Positions 26,213-34,200 of a stretch of DNA of 64,000 nt are shown one piece after another. This DNA comes from Paenibacillus_E sp052115445 (GTDB taxonomy: Bacteria; Bacillota; Bacilli; Paenibacillales; NBRC-103111), in contig NZ_JBFRGR010000011.1 in NCBI RefSeq assembly GCF_052115445.1, positions 1-64,000 of the forward strand, written 5' to 3'. The stretch's first letter is position 1, and each line of letters opens with the position of its first letter. Under the pieces are notes generated by a model. It had not been told where the DNA came from, ran no database searches, and was given only the letters and a program-made list of their open reading frames with translations. Made by a program: the position numbers and the translations under genes.

Positions 26213-26998
26213 ATGACTCGTATGGAGCAGGCGAAGTTGTCTTCGTATTCCACGGAGGAAGCCATGATCTGTTACTTGGCTAGAGAGCTGCGTAATCACG
26301 AAGTTATCGGTGTCGGTAATAACTCACCAATCCCTGCTGCGGCTGCATTACTTGCCAAAGCGAGACATGCGAAGCAAGCCTCCGTTTATATTCTCGGGCA
26401 ATGTGATTGGCCGTTTCAAGGAACGAAAGAGTTCTTTGATCTCATGCAGCGGGGCGAAATGGATGTGTTCTTTCTAAGCGGAGCTCAAATCGACAGCTAC
26501 GGTCGCATCAATTTGCATACGATCGGCGATTATGGAAAGCCGAAGGTAAGACTCCCTGGAGGAGCAGGCTCAGGGGTTGTTTATTTTACATGCAAACGCA
26601 TTTTCCTATTTAAAACAGACCATGGTCTCAAAGGATTCCCTGAAACGCTCGATTTCGTTACGTCGGTACCTTCTTCGGGGAAAGGCATTTATCATCAAAA
26701 CGGATTAGTTGACGTGTATACACCGCTGGGGGTAATGAAACCGATCGGGCCCGAGGGCAGATTAAAGCTAGCAGCGACCGTTCCAGGCGTGAAGCCAGCT
26801 GAGATACAGGGGAGAACAGGTTTTGATCTAGGTTTGAACAACGACGATGACACATCGATTCCAAGCCTCGAACCCCCTTCATCTATCGAGTTAGCGACAC
26901 TTCGTTATGAGGTAAGTCATGAATTGAGACGCATATATCCATTGTTTGCGAAGCAACACTTCGGTACTTATTTGAAAAGTGCAGTAGTTCAATCATAG
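26213..26998 (+). CDS. CoA-transferase-like subunit B lacking the usual catalytic Glu
   Basis: Beta-subunit fold (GctB/IpdB-like), 261 residues, with GVGNNSPIPAAAALLAK near 33-49 and RLPGGAGSG near the middle. In ordinary family I enzymes the strand after the first helices ends in an E-S/N-G motif carrying the glutamate that forms the CoA thioester. Here the aligned stretch reads SVYILGQCDW (57-66), with Ile where Glu is expected, by my unaided alignment. That is the situation in IpdAB-type hydrolases, which share the fold but not the transferase chemistry. GGGAGGTAAGG Shine-Dalgarno. Confidence 0.82.
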   Translation: MTRMEQAKLSSYSTEEAMICYLARELRNHEVIGVGNNSPIPAAAALLAKARHAKQASVYILGQCDWPFQGTKEFFDLMQRGEMDVFFLSGAQIDSYGRINLHTIGDYGKPKVRLPGGAGSGVVYFTCKRIFLFKTDHGLKGFPETLDFVTSVPSSGKGIYHQNGLVDVYTPLGVMKPIGPEGRLKLAATVPGVKPAEIQGRTGFDLGLNNDDDTSIPSLEPPSSIELATLRYEVSHELRRIYPLFAKQHFGTYLKSAVVQS

Positions 26999-27012
26999 AA
27001 AGAGGGATGGCC

Positions 27013-27600
27013 ATGAGCGCGAACAAAGCGTTTCATCAGTTGGAAGCGAACATAACAGGTATCTTAGNTAATCAACAGGATTACCGAACAATTATTGATC
27101 AAGTGCAGCCGCATTTGCAGGAATTGCTGACCAATGAGCAGTTGCTTCCTGAGGACTTACAAGTGCCGCTGCCGAATAAATATGCGCAGTATTTGCTGTA
27201 TAGGCCGGAGAACGAGTCCTTCGCTGTCATCGCATTCGTCTGGGGAGCGGGTCAAGTTGCCCCGGTTCACGATCATTTGGTTTGGGGGTTAGTCGGCGTT
27301 TACCGCGGGTCAATTGTGGAAAAACGTTATCGTCGTGAAGATCACGGAGAATCTGCTGAGCCACGCTACACAATTCGTGAGGTATCGGAGGTTACAGCTG
27401 CGCAAGGTGATATCTCCTTTGTCTATCCGCCGGATTATGATATCCATGGCGTTGCGAATCCATTTGATGAGGTCGCCATTACGATTCATATTTATGGGAC
27501 CGATATCGGGAAACAGCCTAGGCATATTCATGATGTGGCCTCTGGGAACGCACGAGATGTCATTACGAAGCATGATAATTTAAGTCCCATTTTTAACTAA
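27013..27600 (+). CDS. Cysteine-dioxygenase-like thiol dioxygenase (cupin)
   Basis: Cupin of the cysteine dioxygenase / 3-mercaptopropionate dioxygenase superfamily, 195 residues. Three iron-ligand histidines are visible: His86 and His88 in PVHDHLVWG, and His145 in YDIHGVANP. These oxidise a thiol to a sulfinate with non-haem iron and oxygen. I start at ATG 27013, since AAAGAGGG directly abuts the alternative ATG at 27007 and is 6 nt from 27013. The N at 27068 makes residue 19 unknown. In this operon it suggests a thiol intermediate; the substrate is not determined by the sequence. Confidence 0.85.
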   Translation: MSANKAFHQLEANITGILXNQQDYRTIIDQVQPHLQELLTNEQLLPEDLQVPLPNKYAQYLLYRPENESFAVIAFVWGAGQVAPVHDHLVWGLVGVYRGSIVEKRYRREDHGESAEPRYTIREVSEVTAAQGDISFVYPPDYDIHGVANPFDEVAITIHIYGTDIGKQPRHIHDVASGNARDVITKHDNLSPIFN

Positions 27601-27648
27601 CGGCTTGGAATTATCTCTTACTACCAAACAAAGAGGAGTGGAGCGCAT

Positions 27649-28818
27649 ATGAGCAAGAACAATCACGGCCCTCTTGCAGGCATCAAAGTCATTGAATTTG
27701 GTCAAATAGCGGCAGGTCCCTTCGCGGGTATGTTGTTCGCTGATCTGGGCGCGGATGTGGTCAAGGTGGAACGGCCTGATGTGGGGGACAGTATGCGAGA
27801 CTGGCCGCCATTTATTACGAACGAAGAAGGTGAGAGCTATAGCTCCAATTTCAGTTCGTTAAATCGGAATAAACGCAGCATAGTGATTGATTTTAAAGCA
27901 GCTGCGGATCTTGAACGATTGCGTGAGTTATGTGCGCAGGCCGATGTCATAGTGGAAAATTATCGACCTGGCATATTGGCGAAATTCGGGCTTAGCTATG
28001 AGCGATTAGTGGAAGAGAATCCGAAGCTTGTGTATTGTTCCATTTCTGGTTTCGGGCAAAAGGGTGCTTACGCACAAAAAGGCGCTTTCGATGTGACCAT
28101 TCAAGCGATTAGCGGATTGATGAGTGTGACGGGCGAAGAGGATGGCGCACCTGTCAAATGCGGAGTGCCTGTGGCTGATTTCGTTGCTGGACTTTATGGT
28201 GCCTATTCGGTCGTTGCGGCGATTCATCAAGCTTCTCGAAGCGGGAAAGGCAGTTATATTGATTGCTCTATGTTAGCCAGTGCGCTGGGTATATCCGCTT
28301 TGCAGACTAGTGAGTATTACGGCAATGGTGTGGCGCCGAAGCGTTTGGGCAGCGCTCATCCACGCAATGCGCCGTACCAAGGTTATCACGGCAGTGATAA
28401 GCCATTCGTGATTGCAGCTGGCAACGAAAAGCTGTGGCGTGAAGTAGTGGATGCCGTGGAGTTGCCGGCGCTAGCAGACGATCCACGTTTTCTGAATCAA
28501 ACGCTGCGCGCGAAGCATCAGAAGGAGCTTGCATTGCTTCTGCAGGAAACATTCAGCCTGAAAACTGCTGCAGAATGGCTCGGAATATTTGATGGACGAG
28601 GTGTGCCGTGTGCGCCGATCAATACGTTTGAGGATATTTTGCATGATCCTGCGGTGAAGGAAAGTGGCTTGATTCACGAGCTAGCGCTGCCGAATCAAAC
28701 GCAAACTACGACTGTAGGCTATCCTGTTAAGCTAACGGATTACGAGTTCCAGATTTATCGCAAGCCGCCGCTCAAGGGTGAGCACACAGAAGAAATTTTC
28801 CAAGAATGGGGTGTTTAG
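27649..28818 (+). CDS. CaiB/BaiF family III CoA-transferase
   Basis: Family III CoA-transferase, 389 residues. The N-terminus LAGIKVIEFGQIAAGPFAGMLFADLGADVVKVERP is diagnostic, followed by LNRNKRSIVIDFK. Asp148 in KGAFDVTIQAISGLMSVTG occupies the position of the catalytic aspartate that forms the anhydride with the acid substrate. It moves CoA between carboxylic acids by an intra-family ternary-complex mechanism. Combined with a thiol dioxygenase, one precedent is succinyl-CoA:3-sulfinopropionate CoA-transferase. GAGGAG Shine-Dalgarno; 4 bp before the DinB gene. Confidence 0.92.
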   Translation: MSKNNHGPLAGIKVIEFGQIAAGPFAGMLFADLGADVVKVERPDVGDSMRDWPPFITNEEGESYSSNFSSLNRNKRSIVIDFKAAADLERLRELCAQADVIVENYRPGILAKFGLSYERLVEENPKLVYCSISGFGQKGAYAQKGAFDVTIQAISGLMSVTGEEDGAPVKCGVPVADFVAGLYGAYSVVAAIHQASRSGKGSYIDCSMLASALGISALQTSEYYGNGVAPKRLGSAHPRNAPYQGYHGSDKPFVIAAGNEKLWREVVDAVELPALADDPRFLNQTLRAKHQKELALLLQETFSLKTAAEWLGIFDGRGVPCAPINTFEDILHDPAVKESGLIHELALPNQTQTTTVGYPVKLTDYEFQIYRKPPLKGEHTEEIFQEWGV

Positions 28819-28821
28819 ATC

Positions 28822-29295
28822 GTGAGTGAGACAACAAGGGTTCATATTGATATTTACCTCGCGTCTTCGGAATTAATTAAACAACGCGTTAGCCAGCTTT
28901 CACGGGAACAGTTGGAATGGAAGCCTGCACCCGAGAAATGGAGCATCAAAGAAGTCGTAGCTCATCTCGTGGATGCCAGCTTCGTGCACGCTATCCGCAT
29001 TCGTAAAATTGTTGCAGAAAATGGTAAAGAGTTTCTTCTGTATAATCAGGATGCATGGGTTGCGAGCTCGCGAGCGAACCAGACGGAGCTCAGTGACATT
29101 TTGCTTGCGTTCGATGCCATACTTGCCTACAATGCGCTGTTCTATGGGCGTTTGACAGAGGAACAGTGGGAACGCAAGGGGAATAATAACGGCAAAGAAA
29201 CCTCCGTTGCTGATTTGTTCCAAGGCTTTATTCGTCATGTGCAAACGCATTTGCTGCAAATTGGACGTAATTTGGCTGCTTTAGGTGTGGAGTAA
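28822..29295 (+). CDS. DinB-fold metal-dependent protein
   Basis: Four-helix DinB/YfiT-like protein, 157 residues. The candidate metal triad is His48 (VVAHLVD), His139 and His143 (FIRHVQTHLL), spaced as in the family. Members include thiol transferases that use bacillithiol or mycothiol and maleylpyruvate isomerases. GTG start 3 bp after the CoA-transferase stop, so it belongs to the operon as its last gene. A thiol-transfer role would suit the pathway but is inference. Confidence 0.82.
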   Translation: MSETTRVHIDIYLASSELIKQRVSQLSREQLEWKPAPEKWSIKEVVAHLVDASFVHAIRIRKIVAENGKEFLLYNQDAWVASSRANQTELSDILLAFDAILAYNALFYGRLTEEQWERKGNNNGKETSVADLFQGFIRHVQTHLLQIGRNLAALGVE

Positions 29296-29421
29296 AGGCA
29301 CGGAAATAACTTGTAGAATACCGTAGGGGGATTTTCTTTTTGAAGCAACATGGAGATGCCTTTTTTCTTTTGCACGTATTTCGGTTATACTAACAGGTGC
29401 AGAAGAGAAAGGGGCGGTACA

Positions 29422-29718
29422 ATGTTTACGATTACGACCTACACAGTAGAATTGGTTAGAGATCCTTTTGGGATTTTGACGGGGCAACGCTATGAATTTA
29501 TCATCGATATCGAAGTCGAGGAAGATGATGAGCTATATTCCGAGAGCGGCCTATATATCCGAGCAATCTACAATGTGACCGAAGAAACATCAGCACTTAT
29601 GAAATACGAGTTGTACGAAAAAACGACCGAGCTTTATCTGGATTTCGACCTAGAGGACGATGAAGTCGCAGTCGTGGAAGCGTTTTGTAAAGAGCATTAC
29701 TCGGAAGGGAATGAATAA
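29422..29718 (+). CDS. Small acidic conserved protein
   Basis: A 98-residue soluble, very acidic protein (EVEEDDELYSESG in the middle, DFDLEDDEVAVVEAF near the end), beginning MFTITTYTVELVRDPFGILTG. It resembles a family of small Bacillales proteins of unknown function, possibly DUF6509, but I am unsure of the number. AAAGGGG is 7 nt before the ATG, which decides this start over an upstream in-frame option. Confidence 0.75.
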   Translation: MFTITTYTVELVRDPFGILTGQRYEFIIDIEVEEDDELYSESGLYIRAIYNVTEETSALMKYELYEKTTELYLDFDLEDDEVAVVEAFCKEHYSEGNE

Positions 29719-29831
29719 GGAGGAGCGATGTTGCTCTTCTTTTTTTGTCTACTTACTACTGGCCACCGTGAATACCACTAGCACCACCAGCGATCAATAA
29801 CTGTGCCAGTACCAGACAATCAAAAACTACA

Positions 29832-29908
29832 GACTAAAGACTAAAGACTAAAGACTAAAGACTAAAGACTAGAGACTAAAGACTAAAGACTAAAGACTAA
29901 AGACTAAA
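29832..29908. repeat. Tandem array of GACTAAA, 11 units
   Basis: Eleven contiguous heptamers; the sixth (29867-29873) reads GACTAGA. The array is bounded by unrelated sequence and lies 14 bp from the next array. Confidence 0.95.
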
Positions 29909-29922
29909 GACATTAGACCGCT

Positions 29923-30000
29923 AACCATAACCATAACCATAACCATAACCATAACCATAACCATAACCATAACCATAACCATAACCATAACCATAACCAC
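29923..30000. repeat. Tandem array of AACCAT, 12-13 units
   Basis: Twelve perfect hexamers (29923-29994) and a thirteenth variant AACCAC (29995-30000). Purine/pyrimidine asymmetry runs the same way as in the neighbouring arrays, with C on plus and G on minus. Confidence 0.95.
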
Positions 30001-30097
30001 ATTCACAACCATATACGGCAAACCACCAATCACCACCCAACTACAACCCACAAGCCACAACGCACAACTACAAACCACCAATCGCCGACCACAGACT

Positions 30098-30216
30098 GTA
30101 ACCCGTAACCCGTAACCCGTAACCCGTAACCCGTAACCCGTAACCCGTAACCCGTAACCCGTAACCCGTAACCCGTAACCCGTAACCCGTAACCCGTAAC
30201 CCGTAACCCGTAACCC
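30098..30216. repeat. Tandem array of GTAACCC, 17 perfect units
   Basis: 119 bp, exactly 17 uninterrupted heptamers. The minus strand reads (GGGTTAC)17, three guanines every seven bases, which is the pattern of a G-quadruplex-forming telomeric repeat with 4-nt loops. Confidence 0.96.
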
Positions 30217-30550
30217 GCAGACTACAGACCGTCTACTAACTGCTACGAGAGCATTGAAAGGGTCAGATGTTAACTAGTTAAGTACTCTAAATGAATAGCT
30301 GTATTTTCTACAGTTAATTCTGTTGGATTCCGCATCATTTTCCGATTAGATGGATTTTCTGTAGTTAATTTCAGGAGTTTTTATCGATATGAGCTTATTT
30401 GGTGAAATTAACTACATTTTTTCCATTTAAATCAATTTTTTAGGGTTATTTGACTAAATTAGATGTACATTTTCCATTTAATTCGTGTGATAACCCCCCA
30501 CCCCCCCCCCCCACCCACCAACCCCACAAACCCAATCTAGCCAAACACGC

Positions 30551-30578
30551 AAAAAAACCTGCACAACGGCAGGTTTTT
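30551..30578 (-). terminator. Terminator of the aldo/keto reductase gene
   Basis: CCTGC (30558-30562) and GCAGG (30569-30573) flanked by A7 and T5, giving a hairpin with a U tract when read on minus, 38 bp past the reductase stop. It may also serve plus-strand transcripts. Confidence 0.8.
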
Positions 30579-30615
30579 CATGATACGCATATCTCAAAAG
30601 TAGCTGGAGTTTCGC

Positions 30616-31557
30616 TTATCCTTGCAGAATGGTCTCAATGCTGCTAAGCACATCATCTGTCAAATGAATGCCGCTTGCATTGCAATTCTCAATGACTTGT
30701 TCCGGGCGGCTCGCACCAACGAGAGCACTGGATACGTTGTTTTGACGAAGGATCCAAGCGATCGCCAGCTGGGATACCTTAATGCCAAGTTCATCCGCAA
30801 TACTGGATAACTGGGCTACTTTATGTAGAGAAACTTCGTTCAGCTGCTTTTCATCCCAGTTTTTGCTGCTGGCCCGGCTATCGGCGGCGATTGGCTGCCC
30901 TGCACGGTATTTGCCAGTCAGGAGGCCTTGTGCAAGTGGAGAGAACACGACCTGGCCGAAGCCCTTCGTTTCGCCGAGCGGAATGATATCTTTTTCAATA
31001 TAGCGATTGAACATATTGTATACGGGCTGATTCACGATTAGCTTATCGAGCAATAACTTATCAGCAAGCGCATAAGCCTCCACAATTTGAGCTGGAGTCC
31101 ACTCACTTACGCCGATATAAAGCACCTTGCCTTGAGTGACTAAATCGTCAAGCGCACGTAACGTTTCTTCCAGCGGTGTTTCAGTGTCAAAACGGTGACA
31201 ATAATAAATGTCAATGTAGTCCGCATTCAATCGTCGTAGGCTAGCTTCGGCTTGTTCTCTAATATGTTTACGGGAGAGTCCACGGTCGTTAGGGCCTTCG
31301 CCCATTTTACCAAAAACTTTCGTCGCTAGAACGTAGGATTCCCGAGGATATGCGGATAGGACTTTACCCATAACCTGCTCGGCTTCACCGCGTTCATACA
31401 CATTAGCTGTATCGAAAAAGTTAACTCCCAGATCGTATGCTTGCTCAATGGAACGTACTGCAGGGTCTTCCCCAACATACCCGCCATAAGTAAGCCAACT
31501 GCCTAGACTGATTTCACTAACTTTGAGACCACTATTACCAAGTTTCCGATATTGCAT
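30616..31557 (-). CDS. Aldo/keto reductase (Kv-beta-like)
   Basis: NADPH-dependent oxidoreductase with a TIM barrel, 313 residues. The catalytic tetrad is visible as Asp49 (FFDTANVY), Tyr54, Lys80 (LATKVFG) and His121 (YYCHRFD). The RRLNADYIDIYYCHRFD stretch and the C-terminal IAWILRQNNVSSALVGASRPEQVIEN place it in the Kv-beta/YghZ group that reduces aldehydes. GGAGG is 9 nt before the ATG. Monocistronic with its own terminator. Confidence 0.93.
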   Translation of the reverse strand: MQYRKLGNSGLKVSEISLGSWLTYGGYVGEDPAVRSIEQAYDLGVNFFDTANVYERGEAEQVMGKVLSAYPRESYVLATKVFGKMGEGPNDRGLSRKHIREQAEASLRRLNADYIDIYYCHRFDTETPLEETLRALDDLVTQGKVLYIGVSEWTPAQIVEAYALADKLLLDKLIVNQPVYNMFNRYIEKDIIPLGETKGFGQVVFSPLAQGLLTGKYRAGQPIAADSRASSKNWDEKQLNEVSLHKVAQLSSIADELGIKVSQLAIAWILRQNNVSSALVGASRPEQVIENCNASGIHLTDDVLSSIETILQG

Positions 31558-31701
31558 CTTGTATTGCCTCCTGCTCTAACATGGAATTTGTACGGGATTG
31601 TCTGTACATGATCTATTATAAAGCATGGAACGAGAAGACATAAGAACTGAAAAGCAAGTGAGTTACTTACCTCCAGGTGCGGTACTTAACAACTCAGTGT
31701 A

Positions 31702-32838
31702 TTAGGCAAACTTCACAACTTTGTTTTTTCCTGTTGTCTTGGCACGATACATGGCTTCATCCGCTTGTTTGATGAGTTCTTCCGCACTTAAGCCAGTCTT
31801 GTATTTGCTGTACCCGATACTCGCGGTTACGATCGTTTCTTTCTCAATGCGGCTGCGGATTCGCTCAGCGAATGCGTCCATTTTCACGCTGGGATCGGAC
31901 ACCAAGATCACCATTTCTTCACCGCCATAGCGGCCCGCAATCCCGCATTCTTCAGCTTCGTCCTTCATAATTTGCGCAACCTGCTTGAGCACATTATCAC
32001 CCATCTGATGTCCTTGCGTATCGTTTAACTTTTTGAAATTATCGATATCACTGAACAAAATGTAAACTGGCAAGTGGCGCTGAACGTGCTGTGTAACACG
32101 GTTGTAGAAAAATCTGCGATTATAGAGTCGCGTCAAGCCGTCCNTAATCGATGAATTGTAGATGGCTTGCATGAGCTCAACGACACGTTCAAAGAGAATC
32201 ATAAATAAGAGAAAGTAATAGATGACGGGCAGTATATTGACAGCCAGGATAAGCACAGGCTGTGCATTATCATACACATATGTATTTAGAAGTTGAGACG
32301 TCTGAAATAAAAAGTAAATCGTCAAAGCAAGCTGATATTTCATTTGCTGACCGATGTAAGGTGGAATCATATAGAAGCAGAGAAAAATGAGTACGAATAC
32401 ATATAACTCAAGTCCAATATTTTGCAGAAGACGAACCTGATGATCTGTCCCGCTGTATATATTAGGAACAATGAAATGAAGTGTAGAGACGACAAATCCC
32501 ATGACGATTAAACCGTAGAAAAATGTATATTGTTTACGGTTCGTGCGATTATATAATTGATAAATTCCCATATTTATAAGTACAAATGAAATAATTTTGA
32601 GCATGATCTGCGAGTAATCAGCCAGGCTCGTGTGGATACTGCTAAACATGAAATATAGTTGAAGCAAAAAATGGATCCCTACGAAGATGAGCGATATCGT
32701 CATGGACATATACGCTTTTTTGCGTCGATCTAGAAACAAACGCAGTGAAATCACGAACATGAGTGCAACCATGACAACGATCATGGCATGGGATAGAAAC
32801 GAAGCTAATTCACCGAAAAGTAAATCCATGATGTCCAT
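31702..32838 (-). CDS. Membrane-bound diguanylate cyclase
   Basis: 378 residues with about seven to eight hydrophobic helices (roughly 15-220), then a C-terminal GGDEF domain that makes cyclic-di-GMP from two GTP. The active-site loop reads GGEEM (305-309), and the metal-binding Asp is in FSDIDNFKKLND (264). No RxxD product-inhibition site is found five residues upstream (the text reads ECGI). I use ATG 32838 because GGAGG lies 5 nt upstream; the TTG at 32850 overlaps that site. The N at 32144 gives an unknown residue 232 in the SS-I-x-DGLTRLYNRR linker motif. Confidence 0.9.
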   Translation of the reverse strand: MDIMDLLFGELASFLSHAMIVVMVALMFVISLRLFLDRRKKAYMSMTISLIFVGIHFLLQLYFMFSSIHTSLADYSQIMLKIISFVLINMGIYQLYNRTNRKQYTFFYGLIVMGFVVSTLHFIVPNIYSGTDHQVRLLQNIGLELYVFVLIFLCFYMIPPYIGQQMKYQLALTIYFLFQTSQLLNTYVYDNAQPVLILAVNILPVIYYFLLFMILFERVVELMQAIYNSSIXDGLTRLYNRRFFYNRVTQHVQRHLPVYILFSDIDNFKKLNDTQGHQMGDNVLKQVAQIMKDEAEECGIAGRYGGEEMVILVSDPSVKMDAFAERIRSRIEKETIVTASIGYSKYKTGLSAEELIKQADEAMYRAKTTGKNKVVKFA

Positions 32839-33011
32839 GAGTTCCTCCAAGCAGGTCTATTTTTCCACAGAAGCAGACTCTATTATAAAGGAAAAAGCGG
32901 TGCAGGGATAGAACATTTGTGCTGTTGAGGTTGTGTTCTCTTTTCTATTCGTCCGACACAAGTTACAATAGGAATTGGTAAGCTCTAGGATTTGGGAGAG
33001 GGGCTCATGCA

Positions 33012-34175
33012 ATGAACATATTGCAAGCATTATTTTTCCCCCCGGAACAACCGGGTGGGGTATCATCCATGGTTCCCTATATTTTGGAACGATTTAATAA
33101 AAAAGGTTGGGAAATGGAACTGTTTTCGCTGCCTAAGCGTATTCGCGGCAAGGGAACCGAGGACGTGTCATTCGCTACGTTTGATTGGCGGAAGTATGCC
33201 GGAAACCCAATTATCGATAAATACATTCAAACCTATAAAGATTATGTATGGTGGACAAAGCTCAGAATTTCTAAGAAATTTGATATTATACATGCCCATC
33301 ATCCGATTGCTGCACTGGTTATGAAACAAATTTATCCAGATACACCTGTCATTTTGACCATTCACTCCAGTTTTGAGCGAGAGCTTATTTTAAACGGGCG
33401 TATTGCTGAAAATGGTATGGAGCATCAATTTCTAACCCAGATCTATGGGGAGTTAGAAGCGAAGGTAGATCAAATTATTACGGTATCAAATTCGTTTAAG
33501 CAGTACATGGCTGAATATGTGCAAGACAGTGAACGCATTGGCGTCATTCCAAATGGCTTTGATGAGAAGCGATTCCGTCCGATCTCACATGAAAATCAAG
33601 TCACGCAATTTATTACGGTTTGTCGTTTAGTTCCTGCGAAGGGCTTGGATACATTGCTGATTGCATGTGGCGAGCTGAAGAAACGCGGACATCCATTTGT
33701 TCTACATATTATTGGCGATGGTCCCAGTCGTGAGGAACTTGAGAAATTAGCCATCGAGCATAATATCTATGAAGATACGATTTTTTATGGATATATGCTC
33801 CATCCGGAAGAATTCATGCCATTCTTTGATGTGTTTGTTCTGCCATCTCGTGCGGAGGCCTTCGGGTCTGTATTCGCAGAAGCAGCGCTGTGCTGGTTAG
33901 CTTTGATTGGTACAAATGTAGGTGGGATCGCTGAGCAAATTGAACATGGTCACAATGGATTGCTTGTACCTGTAGGGGATGCAATGGCATTAAGCCATGC
34001 TTTGGAGAAAGTCGTCATAGATCCTAGCTTCCGCTACAATTTAGCACGAGCTGCTTGGGAAAAGGCGAAAAAAACCTATTCATTGAATCGTGTACTTCGT
34101 CAATTGAAAAGCGTGTATGAACGCTATCAAGTAACGGAGCAAGCAGGTCAAGCAGAAGCAGGTCAACAGGAATAA
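33012..34175 (+). CDS. Glycosyltransferase family 4
   Basis: GT-B fold glycosyltransferase, 387 residues. The N-terminal acceptor domain starts NILQALFFPPEQPGGVSSMV and the C-terminal nucleotide-sugar domain has TVCRLVPAKGLDTLL, HIIGDGPSREELEKLA and the E-x7-E motif in SRAEAFGSVFAEAALCW. Such enzymes build cell-surface polysaccharides, glycolipids or small glycosides (bacillithiol BshA is one relative). The acceptor is not evident. Gln/Ala-rich tail (QAGQAEAGQQE). GGGAGAGGGG precedes the ATG. Confidence 0.9.
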   Translation: MNILQALFFPPEQPGGVSSMVPYILERFNKKGWEMELFSLPKRIRGKGTEDVSFATFDWRKYAGNPIIDKYIQTYKDYVWWTKLRISKKFDIIHAHHPIAALVMKQIYPDTPVILTIHSSFERELILNGRIAENGMEHQFLTQIYGELEAKVDQIITVSNSFKQYMAEYVQDSERIGVIPNGFDEKRFRPISHENQVTQFITVCRLVPAKGLDTLLIACGELKKRGHPFVLHIIGDGPSREELEKLAIEHNIYEDTIFYGYMLHPEEFMPFFDVFVLPSRAEAFGSVFAEAALCWLALIGTNVGGIAEQIEHGHNGLLVPVGDAMALSHALEKVVIDPSFRYNLARAAWEKAKKTYSLNRVLRQLKSVYERYQVTEQAGQAEAGQQE

Positions 34176-34200
34176 GTTCATAAAGGAAGGCGTTAGAGCC

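Larger units (their letters stand above)
29719..30615. other. Gene-free region with three tandem arrays
   Basis: After a weak hairpin (GAGC-gatgtt-GCTC then T7, about 29726-29748) come three unrelated microsatellite-like arrays, listed separately. Then there is an AT-rich stretch with repeated TGTAGTTAATT/ACATTTTTCCATTTAA words (30290-30480), a C-rich homopolymer (C6-A-C12-A-CCC, 30494-30515), and the terminator of the aldo/keto reductase. Open frames across the arrays are artefacts of the repeats. Confidence 0.7.

Noticed and set aside
29890..30081. Minus-strand open frame across the hexamer array
   Set aside because: It is a Met-Val repeat created by the AACCAT microsatellite, without a ribosome site.
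29832..30216. Possible CRISPR array
   Set aside because: The repeats are contiguous 6-7-mers with no spacers and no cas genes nearby.
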